Shown piece by piece: positions 34,461-44,500 of a DNA stretch of 64,000 bases. This DNA is from Lunularia cruciata. Taxonomy: Eukaryota > Streptophyta > Marchantiopsida > Lunulariales > Lunulariaceae. Position 1 is the stretch's first letter. The number at the start of each line of letters is the position of its first letter. The notes below the pieces were generated by a model. That model saw only the letters and a list, made by a program, of their open reading frames with translations, was not told where the DNA came from and searched no databases. The stretch lies in NCBI GenBank assembly GCA_948567375.1, contig OX419762.1:44373034-44437033 (forward strand), in the 5' to 3' direction. Position numbers and translations under genes: made by a program.

Positions 34461-34909
34461 TGTCACGCCATTTGTAGTTCCGCATCTAGATGCTCGGACA
34501 CTGGACTTCTAGTGATGGTAGTTAGAGTTATTCTAGCAGTTTCTCAGGGACTACTTTCCGACGGTTAGATTTTGTGTTCGGGGTACTGACTTCATGGTGG
34601 GGCCCACCGTCACTTTGCACCGTTTGCACCGTCGAGTGTGCCATCAGCGGGACCGTTAGGGTTTCAGGGCTAGCTCGAGTCCAAGGGGTATAGTTTCGAA
34701 GTGAGCTCCAGAGAGCTCACTTCTCTGATGTTGAGCCTTCGAGTTCTTGGCTATGGTGGACAGAGGCCGGCGAGCGTCACTTGGATTCTCTATGCTTGAG
34801 TGGGTGTGGCTTGACTGTAATCAGTGCCCAGTTGTTGGCAGTTTATAGAGTGACAGATCAAGTACTGATCTGAGTTGAGTTGAGTTGAGAGTGTTAAGCA
34901 ATCTGATTA
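34461..34909 (+). repeat. B1 left terminal repeat (segment A only)
   Basis: Starts TGTCACGCCATTTG and matches 44,052-44,500 through ...AATCTGATTA. The copies diverge at 34,910, where CATCAGAG follows here and TTGTGGCAC follows at 44,501. TATA-like strings occur near 34,688 and 34,845. It would hold promoter, R and U5 if transcription starts here (inference). CATCAGAG directly after it is a weak match to an iMet-type PBS. Confidence 0.9.
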
Positions 34910-35181
34910 CATCAGAGAAGTGAAGTCAGGGGGAAATCGGGTGCAGGAACGTTGAGTGTTGGTGGTATCTCCAAGCTCGGTGGATCGTGGTAGCTCGATT
35001 CAGGTTCTGTGTTTCCCTAGTGTGCAGAAGCTCGTGTAGTTGATGCAAATTTGGCAGTTAGGCGGACGGTGTGAGGAAGCGCTGGCCAAATTTCGAGCAA
35101 AGAAGGAGCAATTTTTGAGCAGTGTTGTGATTTTGAGCTCAGGAGGTGAAGGCAGGACCAATTTGATGCGAGTTGGGCTCA

Positions 35182-35623
35182 GAAAGTGAAATTGAAGGTG
35201 GAGTTGGAAAGCTCTTCTCATGAAATTGTGATTTGGAAAAACCCGTTTTGTCAATTTGGCTCGAGTGGAAAGTTAGCGGGGGCAAGACGGACATCCATCT
35301 TTAGGGTTTACGTCAGATTTTACGTCAGATTTACGTCAGATTTTTGGGCCAGAATTGGAGGAGTTTCGCTGTTTGGCCAGATTTGGAGAAGTTTCGCTAG
35401 TTTGGAGGAAAGTGAAATTGAAGGTGGAGTTGGAAAGCTCTTCTCATGAAATTGTGATTTGGAAAAACCTGTTTTGTCAATTTGGCTCGAGTGGAAATTT
35501 AGCGGGGGATTTGGCGGACATCCATCTTTAGGGTTTACGTCAGATTTACGTCAGATTTTTGGGCCAGAATTGGAGGAGTTTTGCTGTTTGGCCAGATTTG
35601 GAGAAGTTTCACTAGTTTGGAGG
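35182..35623 (+). repeat. Tandem duplication in B1 leader, about 226-bp unit
   Basis: The unit starting GAAAGTGAAATTGAAGG at 35,182 repeats at 35,408. Each unit contains ACGTCA cores: 35,310, 35,322 and 35,333 in the first, 35,537 and 35,548 in the second. ACGTCA is the core bound by plant bZIP/TGA factors (established); use here is inferred. Confidence 0.85.
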
Positions 35624-35847
35624 AGTTTCGCAGATTTGGAGAAGTTTCACCAATTTTGGAGGAGGTTCAAAGTGGCAACAAGAAAGGCCTCATTTGGGCG
35701 TTTAGAGGCTTCGAGGCATAGGGCTGTGGGCTATGAGAGGCTACGAAGGCCTAGAAGGGCCAGCAAGCCAGCTTGCTGGCGTGAGGCTAGCTAGTTTAGT
35801 GTAGATCTTGGTCATTGGTTGGCAAAATCTGCCTTTCTTGCTAGATT

Positions 35848-35912
35848 GTGCGCAACAGGGATTGACCCCTAGATCTCTTGTTCCTAGACTGGTGCCCTAG
35901 CCAACTGGTCCA
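35848..35912 (-). other. tRNA-like segment, antisense, in B1 leader
   Basis: On the minus strand, the segment reads CCAGTTGGCTAGGGCACCAG (D-arm/A-box-like), then a CTAG...CTAG stem, then AGGGGTCAATCCCTG (T-arm/B-box-like). B2 has the same segment at 62,422-62,487 with GGGTCAAACCC. No clear acceptor stem or anticodon was identified, so a functional tRNA gene is not claimed. Confidence 0.4.
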
Positions 35913-36379
35913 TCCTCACTTGTTGTCATAGTGACTGTGCCACTGTTATCTATACACATGTAGCTTTGGCTAGGAGAGGCAGTTTGATCACATTCTTGGT
36001 GATCCTGGTAGCTTAGGACTTAGATACGAACTACTCTTATGTCAAATGCCAAATGGTGGCAGAGTCAGTCCTGTGTTGTGTTATGAGATGGAGGGTTTTC
36101 GTTTAGATTTCTTGTGATTGGATCCCCTCCATTCTCTGCTTCCTATTTGTGCACCACGTTTGTGTGAGGTGCCTTGACTTTTGAGCGTTGGTGCTCTGGT
36201 GTGCTCTCGGTGGTGAGGCTGGAGTGATGACCAATCAGACTACCTTTGTTTCTCTCCGGTGAGGTAGGAAGTGATGACCTGTAGACCGTGAGAGTGCGTG
36301 TTATGATGGCAGGTTACAGGTTGCCCTTCCCCTAGTGTAGTTATCTCGATTAGAGTTACATTAGTGGGTGGTGTTTTAG

Positions 36380-37768
36380 TTGGTGTTGGCACGCGGTGGT
36401 GTTGGCACTTGGTGGGGCACTTGCGGTTGTGACTTGCTGTTGCAGTTGGTGGTTCGGGTTTGTTGGTGTGGTTACTTTGTCACGACGGAGTTCTTTGGAG
36501 ATTCCAGAGGAGTTAGCCCTGTAGTACGCAGTGGGTTTACTCGGAGTGGTGCTCGGTATCAGCCTGTATCTCAGGTCCCGGTGAGGGAGAAGATTGACTC
36601 TGAGTTGGAGTTCAACACAGGAGCTGATTCAGTTGAGAGTGCACTTGGTGTGTCCGCACCGTTGTTGTGGGACATGGACGAGATTTATGGGGCCTCCAAA
36701 GGCCCTAGGTGTTACTCTGGTACAGTGGGTACTATTGAGTTGGATGACTTCATCCAGGAGTTCGATAGTTGGTGTGATCTGCAACAGATGCGGAACCCGA
36801 CTTTGTTCACACCCTTCATGGCATGGAAGGGGTTGTTTCAGCACTTGGAGGGTCCACCGATGGACGACTACCATGAGTTCAGGAGAGCTCATTTGGAGGA
36901 GATTGAGTTATGGAGACAGTATTGGTCTCCACACTATGTCTCCATCACTTCAGGTTCGGTGGCCAGGAGTAGGTTGGCTGTACCTACGAGTTCTAGCTCG
37001 AGTAGTGTTGGTGGAGCTAGTGGAGGTGCACTAGCTGGAGATAGTGCTACTACGAGTAGAGGTACCGTTGCAGGAGGTGGTGTGGTACCGGGGTTTAACC
37101 CCATGGTTGAGTTCTTCCTATGTTTGAGGTAGAACTACCAGGGAGTGCGGACTGACAAGCTGAGGAGCTTGCAGGAGTTCCAACGGAAGGCTGGAGAGAG
37201 CCTACGCGAGGCATACACTCGCATGAGGCGGCTGATCAGTTTCACTCAGGGAGTTACTGAGGCCCAGGCAGTCCAGTTTTGGTATGGGATACTGGCCAGG
37301 GAGTTGCGACGTAGAGTTCGTGATGCTACGTTGTTGCAGGCTACTTCGCCTACTTTGGCAGTAGTCTTTGGTTTGGTTGAGCGTATTGAGCTCAACATGG
37401 TGGAGGAGAGAGTGGTGACAGCTGGATTTGGTAGAGAGACCTCATCCACGGTTGTGACTTCTTCTAGAGTGTAGTAGAGTGCACCACGCCCAGTTGGTTT
37501 TTGAGGACAAGGTGGACAGCCCAGATCCTATGGAGTGAGTGGAGGGCCTAGTGGAGTTAGACCCTTACCCTCATTTTCGGGTCAGCAGCAGCCAGTAAGT
37601 GGTGGTGTTGCTTGTTGGACTTGTGGTGGACCTCACCATAGGAGAGAGTGTACTAAGGGCAGCGGACCTGATACCTCTGGTGCATCACAGCCAGCACAGA
37701 GGCAGTGTGAGCATTGCCACAGATTTGGTCACACTAGTGACCGGTGTTTTGACCTCACCCGGAGTTAC
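36380..37768 (+). pseudogene. gag: B1 gag with two zinc knuckles
   Basis: One frame carries the capsid-like region. Landmarks are GTIELDDFIQEFDSWCDL, FMAWKGLFQHLEGPPMDDY and, after a TAG at 37,130 (CAG in B2 at the matching place), LREAYTRMRRLISFTQG. Further stops lie at 37,472, 37,475 and 37,502. The knuckles CWTCGGPHHRREC and CEHCHRFGHTSDRC lie at 37,613-37,747. No ATG at the true start is evident; the first clear in-frame Met is in WDMDEIYG at 36,674. A Ser/Gly/Ala-rich linker separates capsid halves. Confidence 0.88.
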
Positions 37769-39338
37769 GGAGTGGTAGGGCTACTATGGCAAGTAGTAGA
37801 GGAGCTCCAGTTCATGGAGGACGAGGTGGTAGAGGTGGTGGTAGAGGATCTACACCTAGTAGGGGTGCAGTACCTGCCCTTACTTCTGACACAGCTATGG
37901 CTACTCGGATTGAGCAGTTGGAGCAGAGATTGGCTAGTATGGCTATTGCTCAGAGGAGATCAGATTCGGGTGCTGAGGCTTCCACCTCATATGCTGGTGA
38001 TAGAGATGCTTTGGACTTCATGTGCGGAGCAGCACAGGTGGATGCATCTACAGCAATGACTAGGAGTGCAGTACGTGCTCCAGAGCCTAGAGGAGCATCA
38101 GTGGAGTTGGACCCACAGAGAGGAGAGGTTGGGAGACAGGTCAGACTTCCCCAATCTTTCAGGCTATCTGAGGCATTGTAGACGACATCCATGGTTCCTA
38201 GACGTCCCAGTGCAGGTGTGGTAGGTGGTGATGGAGTACTTGATGGAGTACCTGCTAGTCAGCCACCTGCTACTACACAGACTGAGTCTAGCATGATGTT
38301 GGGGGCGGCTCAGCTGATTATGCGGCATCCTTCATTTTCAGCCAATGACATGTTTACATTGGGAGTTGACCCAGCCCCAGTGTTCCGGTTGGCTGCCACG
38401 TTGTGTGAGAGTAGGGATGGTGCGGTTCCTACTACTAGAGCAGAGGTGGTTGGTAGTGGAGCTGACTTGGTTGAGGAGCATGGGATCCGTTCAGCGACCA
38501 GTGGTTTATGGCAGGCAGCAGCGGCTAGACTAGAGGAGTTGCCAGCTAGACCGGCCTTTGAGAGAGCGCAGTTTACACCTGGTGTTGTCCTATTGGATAA
38601 CCAGAGGGGGATCTTTTGTTTAGTGGGACCTTCAGGGAAGGTCTATACACCACAGAGAGTCTTGTTAGACTCTGGTGCGCAACCCCTTATGTTGGGGAAG
38701 GCTGCAGTTGTTGGTCTGGAGTTACGGAAGACCGATGTGGAGAGGTGTCCATTTCAGATCCAGACATCTCTAGGTGGGGGTTCGACACAGTACATCACAC
38801 GTGGGGAGCTTGTTGTCCAGGTTCAGCCTGGTCATCCGACTGATAGCTCAGTGGTGAGAGCTCAGGCTATTGCGACGATAGCTGAGTCATATGATGTGCT
38901 AGTTGGGGGAGAAGTGTTATACCCTATGGGTTTCAGTATTGACTATTGGGAGGAGACAGCCTCTTATAGACCTGGTTGGCAGTCTGGTGAGGGACGGGTA
39001 TGTCGCCTACCAGTACGTTCCAGTAGTGGCAGTCTTGGCTCACTACAGTCCGGGACCATGGCAGCATCAATTTTAGCTTTCAGCGGTGCAGTTACTTGGC
39101 CTGGTGACTTGTTGGAGGGGAACGCCCATGCAGAGGATACTCCAGTACCAGAGGAGATCACTCGGCTATGGAGTACGAGTGGGATTGTTCCATCCACCTT
39201 GGATGTTCCATTGTGGAGTTCAGAGGAGGCATTGCAGCAGCATGCAGATCAGTTGGTGCAGCAGGCTTGGAGTGGAGCCTTTGTACCATCAGGGGATGAG
39301 TGTGAGGATGAGCCTCCAGAGGCAATTGCTTTGACACC
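37769..39338 (+). pseudogene. B1 RGG-like linker and aspartic protease
   Basis: After a frameshift near 37,770, a Gly/Arg-rich segment (HGGRGGRGGGRG) opens the pol frame. A TAG at 38,179 interrupts it. The protease catalytic motif LLDSGAQ has its Asp codon at 38,668. The DVLVGGEVLYPMGFSIDYW segment, about 85 residues further on, is the expected C-terminal protease motif. Roughly 130 residues of acidic linker lead to the methyltransferase domain. Confidence 0.85.
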
Positions 39339-40370
39339 TCTGGATACCACACTCATTGCTTGGCAGTACCCAGTAGAGGGGATATGCCTATTGGAGTTGT
39401 TTGGTGGGATCAGCACCGGACTAGCTGCGGTGTTACAGGCGGGTATCCGAGTACAGAGGTACTTGTAGTAGAGAGAGATGAGACTGCTAGGCGAGTCTCT
39501 CTACATCATGTGGCACACTTGGCCTATCGGTATCCGGAGTTATTACCGATGTCATCAGTCAGAGGTTACCAGAAGGCCTTACCAGGAGACATTTCCTTAC
39601 TGGGGGCGTATGACCTAGAGAGACATGGGCCTATTCACTTGGTGATTTCTGGATGGCCATGTCAGGGACATACACATGCGGGCCATGGTTTGGGTCTTCA
39701 GGATCCTCGTTCTGGTGTGTTTTGGGAGATGTTAAGTATACTATGACATCTCCAGGTTCATCAATCTATTTCTCCAGCTTACCTTTTGGAGAACGTTCCA
39801 TTGATGGGTGATTCTCGCACTAGAGTGGTGGCGAGTACACATCAGGTCCATTCATGGATGGGACCTGCTGTATTGTTAGATGCAGCCAGAGTGGGATCAC
39901 GGGCTCATCGTCTTCGTCTTTGGTGGACGAACCTTTTACCCAGAGAGGTTCTACAGCGTAGTTATGATGGGATTCAGCGACTTGACCACATCCTTGTTGA
40001 TGATATCTTGGATGTTGGGCGTCAGTCTCAGACAGTGGTAGTGGCTGATAGGTCACCTATGGTAGTGGTGAACCTAGTTGGACAGCCTAGAGCTGCATTT
40101 CCCACACTCATGAGTTTCCCAGGCTCTCATGCTTTTCGAGAGGGAGGACCTGGACTTGTTTGGGACTCACAGTTACAGCAGTTGGTGGAACCCAATGCTG
40201 ATGAGAGAGAGCGGGCGATGGGTTTTCACACCAGTATTACCGCTGTTCCAGCAGTGTCAGAGGCATCCAGGCGTCAGGTGTTAGGTCAGGCTATGGACCT
40301 GAACTGTTTGACCTGGATTGTGAGCCTTGGTTTGGCAGAGCAGCGTAGGATGCGCTTGATAGGCATCACC
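39339..40370 (+). pseudogene. C5 cytosine DNA methyltransferase-like domain inside B1 pol
   Basis: About 335 residues between protease and RT. Motif I: LLELFGGISTG (39,388-39,420). Motif II region: VVERDE. Motif IV: HLVISGWPCQGHTHAG, with the catalytic Cys codon at 39,660-39,662. Motif V-like: GVFWEML. Motif VI: YLLENVP (39,789-39,797 = ENV). Motif VIII-like: DAARVGSRAHRLRLWW. Motifs IX/X: ERERAMGF and RRQVLGQAMD. The order I to X is the standard one, as in DNMT3 and unlike the rearranged plant DRM enzymes. The AHRxRxxW motif also favours a DNMT3/DRM-type origin. A 1-nt deletion near 39,465 and one TGA at 39,744 break it. All key motifs remain, so decay is recent. Confidence 0.88.
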
Positions 40371-40664
40371 ACTCGGACACTTGTGAGCCTTGTGCCTATC
40401 AAGACGATTCAGGCACATGCTGGGGGCGATGGACCGAGTGGACATGGTATTCTTGGGACACATCCAGTAGCTACTAGGGAGAGTGGTCTACTTGGAGTCC
40501 ATCCAGGTGAGCGTGGGCTACTTGGATTACACCCTTGGTCCACATGGGATGCAGCCAGAGGACGTATGGAGCTTGCAGCCAGAGTGGAGGGAGTTTTTCA
40601 CACAGAGGTTGGGACCTCTAGTGGTCGAGAGCATGACACCATTGCTCCCAAGGGCCCAGTGTAG
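40371..40664 (+). pseudogene. B1 linker between methyltransferase and RT
   Basis: Same frame as the methyltransferase. It contains three repeats of a G-x-LG-x-HP motif (GILGTHP, GLLGVHP, GLLGLHP) near 40,447-40,535. It ends at a TAG (40,662) beyond which the frame stays open into RT. The function of the repeat is unknown. Confidence 0.65.
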
Positions 40665-42400
40665 CAGCCAGTCAGTACGTCTTCCACTCCTACTACAGTT
40701 ACAGAGGATACTTGGGAGCCAGATCTTGGACCCAAGCTTACTGGAGAGGAAAGACGGAGGGTTTGGAGGTTCTTGAGGAGTCACACAAGTTGTTTTGCCT
40801 TCAGTATGAAGGATTTGGGTGCTCTGAAGGGACCTAGTATACGGATTGAGCTGACTAGCGACACACCTGTTTTCCGACGTCCTTATCGATATAGTGATAT
40901 GGAGAGGACATTGATTCAGAGCCGGAGTAGTGACCTTTTTGAGGCTGGTTTGGTGGAGATTTCACATGGAGAGTATGCATCAGCGACAGTGATGCCAGCC
41001 AAGAAGGATATGCATGGCAACTATATAGATAGGCGGATGTGTGGAGATTACCGTCCTATCAACCGACATACTAGGGCTGATCGGTATGCCATGCCTACAC
41101 CGGAGGAGATTTTTGATGCGATTGGGCATGCAAAGGTCTTCAGTACTTTGGATCTTCGAGCGGGATATCATCAGTTGCCGATCAGGGAGGAAGATAAGTC
41201 CAAGACAACATTTTGGGCTATTGATCCTCACGGCAAGGATGTGTTATATCAGTGGAGGTTCTTACCATTTGGGTTAAAGAACGCTCCTGCTAAGTTCCAG
41301 AGGGTCATGGATAGGATCCTAGCTGGATTGGATTTTTCTCGGTGCTATATTGATGACATTTTGGTTTATAGCACTACTGTGGAGGAGCATGAGAGACAGT
41401 TGTTGGAGGTGTTTGAGAGGTTGAGATCTCATGGACTCAAATTACATCCTGGGAAGTGTAGGTTCTTCCATGAGCAGGTTGAGTATTTGGGTCACACTAT
41501 CTACCCTGGAGGACTTGGTGTCCAGCAGACCAAGGTGGAGGCTATTGCACGTATTCCCCGGCCTACGGATGTGAGCAGAGTGCGAGCATTCCTTGGGTTG
41601 GCAAACTTCTATCGACGCTATGTTAGAGGATTTAGTGCCATTGCCAAGGCCTTGACAAAGCTGACCAAGCTTACACAGGAGTGGTGTTGGGGAGATGAGC
41701 AGGAGAGAGCTTTTGTAGAGCTCAAGGAGAGGTTGACATCTACTCCTATTTTGAGGAGACCGATCAGGGGACGACCATTTCAGGTTCACATTGATTGGAG
41801 TATGTTGGGGCTTGGAGCAGTGCTCACCCAACATGATGATGAGGAGAAGGAGTTTGTGGTGGCCTATGCTAGTCGCTCCAACAATTCAGCGGAGGCAAAG
41901 TATAGTTCATATGAGGGAGAGTGCTTGGCAGCAGTTTGGGCAGTAGCACATTTCCGATGTTACCTATTTGGTAACCCCTTCACTCTCATCACTGATCATC
42001 AGCCACTGAAATGGTTGATGGAGTCCGACAAGCTTTCAGGGAAGCTTGCACGATGGGCTCTGATTTTACAGGAGTATGATTTCACGGTTGTTCACAGACC
42101 TGGAGTGGTGAACCGTGATGCAGATGGGTTGAGTAGAAACCCATGTCCCAGCCAGCAGGATCAGACCGGAGCACGTTGGCATGGTGAGACAGATGAGGAG
42201 ATGGTGCCAGGTTGGCATGCATCGGCCTTTCTGTGTATATTTGCAGAGACTTTGGTGGTATCTCTCTCAGCGCATACAGGAGGAGTTATTGAGGTCACAG
42301 ATCTAGAGAGTGAAGATATTGGTACAGTTCAGCGAGACATTCATGATGATGTCTTAGTGATGGACTATCTTCGCACTGGTGTTGTGGGTGGCACAGTTGG
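40665..42400 (+). pseudogene. B1 reverse transcriptase and RNase H
   Basis: Continuous open frame to 42,497. RT motifs: RMCGDYRPINRHT, FSTLDLRAGYHQLPI, LPFGLKNAPAKFQRVMD, and the catalytic YIDD codons at 41,346-41,357 followed by ILVYS. The thumb has YLGHTIYPGGLGVQQ. RNase H: FQVHIDWSMLGLGAVLTQ, SSYEGECLAAVWAV, ITDHQPLKWLM and NRDADGLSRN. All catalytic residues are present in this section. It is in the same frame as the methyltransferase, supporting one polyprotein. Confidence 0.95.
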
Positions 42401-43631
42401 GACAAGGAGAGAGACCGTGTTCTTCAGCGAGCCAAACGGTTCAGATTGGAGGGTAGACACCTTTTGCGTGTATGGGAGGATGGTAGAGTGCGAGTAGTAC
42501 CACTTCCATCACAGAGACCACAGTTGGTCCGTCATGCTCATGAGGAGCTAGGACATTTTGGAGTAAAGCGTACATATAGCTTACTCCAGAGATTATTGGT
42601 GGTGCGGTATGCGGACCGAGGTACAGTAGTTTGTTGCCAGATGTGTGGTTTGTGACCGAGTTAGAGCATCATTCAATGCTCCTACGCCACAGTTACACCC
42701 ATTACCTATCATGGGATTGGGTTACCATTGGAGTTTGGACTTTGCCGGACCTTTACCGCTGACTGTGAGACATCATCGGTATGTTTTGGTGATGGTGGAG
42801 CACTTCTCCAAGTGGATTGAGTTGGTGGCACTTCCTGACAAGTCTAGTGAAGGGACAGCTTACTCGTTCTTGGATCGAGTTCTTAGTCATTTTGGTGCAC
42901 CAGCAGAGGTTTTGACTGATCAGGGTACAGAGTTCTTGGGAGAGTTTCAGGTCTTGTGTGACAAGGCTTTGATTGATCATCGTACTACATCCCGAGATCA
43001 CCCTGAGGCAAATGGCTTAGCAGAGAGAGTGGTTCAGACGGTGAAGAGAGGATTATGAAAGTATGGTTTGCAGAGAGGCCACTTGGGAGATTGGGATCTC
43101 CAGTTACCTTGGTTGGCCATGGGCTATCGGTTCAGCCGGCAAGCCTCCTTAGCATCCTTCTCTCCATACTTTCTACTCTATGGACGAGATCCAGATTTAC
43201 CTGTAGCCATTCGTTGAGATGCTACTGTAGTTTTGGACTTGGATGACCCCGATGTATGGATGAGCGCATGTTCTCAGCGGGCAGAGATCTTTCGGAGAGT
43301 GATGCCGATGGCCTTTGAGAACTTGGCAATTGCTCAGCATAGAGATACTTTACGCTATGCTACCATTCAAGGAGGAGGTTATAGACCCTCGATCCGTTGA
43401 TTTCATCCAAGCGACTATGTATATCTACAGCAGACAGCACCGACGACACTTGATGTTTCTACAGGCCGCACTATCTTGAGAGTGCACGAGGTTTTGCCAT
43501 CTGGAGTCCTTGTGTTAGAAGGACGTGATGGTGTTGTTTGGAAGGATCATGTGCGCAATTGTGCGCCATGCCACCTTCCAAACATTGATGGTACTATGGA
43601 CCCAAGCTTGGCACTTGTACGTGCAGGCTTG
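42401..43631 (+). pseudogene. B1 DDE integrase
   Basis: A frameshift near 42,380 leads to the zinc domain (HAHEELGHFG), and another near 42,590 to YWWCGM and CVVC. The core (42,645-43,038) has Asp in SLDFAGP (42,738), Asp in LTDQGTEF (42,918) and Glu in GLAERVV (43,023). Three TGA codons (43,036; about 43,216; about 43,399) fall in an otherwise continuous frame to the PHD finger; each could come from CGA by C-to-T change. A small SH3-like C-terminal part (ILRVHEVLPSGVLVLEGRDG) precedes the finger. Confidence 0.92.
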
Positions 43632-43775
43632 AGGTGTATGTTATGTGGCTCTTCTGGTGGAGCTGCTACTATGTTAGTGTGTGATAGCTGTTCGAGAGGA
43701 TGGCATATGGCATGTATGACTCCTCCCCTCACGGTGGTTCCTCAGGGACAGTGGTTATGTCCTAGATGTACTTGA
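43632..43775 (+). pseudogene. C-terminal PHD finger of B1 polyprotein
   Basis: The segment is RCMLC, then VCDSC, then GWHMAC, then WLCPRC, giving the C4-H-C3 zinc-ligand pattern with the usual Trp two before the last CxxC. All eight ligands are present. It sits where chromoviruses carry a chromodomain, directly after integrase, and ends at the TGA at 43,773. PHD fingers typically bind histone H3 tails (established). A role in targeting integration is inferred. Confidence 0.9.
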
Positions 43776-43930
43776 CCTATAGCTAGTTCATTCTTTATAT
43801 GGTATAGATTGCAGACAGGCGACTAACGATGGGGCTCCATAGCACCCGGCCTCCTGATCTTTGCCCATTAGAGGGTATACCATATACTTAGAGTAGATGG
43901 CTATCTGGAGTTAGAGGGACCTAACCGCCA
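43776..43930 (+). other. B1 3' untranslated region
   Basis: Short spacer between the PHD stop codon and the polypurine tract. Nothing else recognised. Confidence 0.6.
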
Positions 43931-43943
43931 GCTAGGGGGGCGA
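43931..43943 (+). promoter_or_regulatory. B1 polypurine tract
   Basis: GCTAGGGGGGCGA immediately before TTGTGGCAC, the start of segment B. Its position implies that reverse transcription makes a repeat beginning with B. Confidence 0.8.
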
Positions 43944-44049
43944 TTGTGGCACTTTAGAGTCTATGTATGACTTATGTGTGAGTTGTGCTTCTATAGTGTA
44001 TGATGTTGACAGCGATGTATGTTGTGTAGCGATATATATACGCACGACA
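43944..44049 (+). repeat. B1 inner segment B (first copy)
   Basis: 106 bp from TTGTGGCAC to CGCACGACA, repeated at 44,501-44,606 with about two differences. It contains a GATATATATAC TATA-like box near 44,030. Confidence 0.9.
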
Positions 44050-44055
44050 GCTGTC
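44046..44055. repeat. Palindrome at the inner B/A junction
   Basis: GACAGCTGTC is a perfect 10-bp palindrome. The outer ends of B1 are TGTC (left) and GACA (right), the two halves of this palindrome without its central GC. Confidence 0.9.
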
Positions 44056-44500
44056 ACGCCATTTGTAGTTCCGCATCTAGATGCTCAGACACTGGAGTTC
44101 CAGTGATGGTAGTTAGAGTTATTCTAGCAGTTTCTCAAGGACTACTTTCCGACGGTTAGATTTTGTGTTTGGGGTACTGACTTCATGGTGGGGCCCACCG
44201 TCACTTTGCACCGTTTGCACCGTCGAGTGTGCCGTCAGCGGGACCATTAGGGTTTCAAGGCTAGCTCGAGTCTAGGGGGTATAGTTTCGAAGTGAGCTCC
44301 AGAGAGCTCACTTCTCTGATGTTGAGCCTTCGAGTTCCTGGCTATGGTGGACAGAGGCCGGCGAGCGTCACCTGGATTCTCTATGCTTGAGTGGGTGTGG
44401 CTTGACTGTAATCAGTGCCCAATTGTTGGCAGTTTATAGAGTGACAGATCAAGTACTGATCTGAGTTGAGTTGAGTTGAGAGTGTTAAGCAATCTGATTA
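44052..44500 (+). repeat. B1 segment A (second copy)
   Basis: 449 bp matching 34,461-34,909 at about 97% by eye. Followed directly by a second segment B. Confidence 0.92.

Larger units (their letters stand above)
34910..36592 (+). other. B1 leader (untranslated region)
   Basis: No long ORF with a recognisable domain. It holds a tandem duplication (35,182-35,623), an inverted repeat (35,760-35,779) and an antisense tRNA-like segment (35,848-35,912). The part from 35,703 on is conserved in B2. Confidence 0.7.

Noticed and set aside
34461-34909. Segment A as an ordinary complete 5' LTR
   Set aside because: The right end of the insertion extends 106 bp beyond the matching repeat and the same 106 bp precede it, so a simple LTR pair does not describe the ends.
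35848-35912. Functional tRNA gene
   Set aside because: No acceptor stem or clear anticodon arm could be folded by eye, and the B-box lacks the standard spacing in B1.
39339-40370. Methyltransferase as a host gene into which the element inserted or which it happens to flank
   Set aside because: It is in frame with RT, lies between protease and RT of one insertion bounded by a single target duplication, and there are no introns or separate boundaries.
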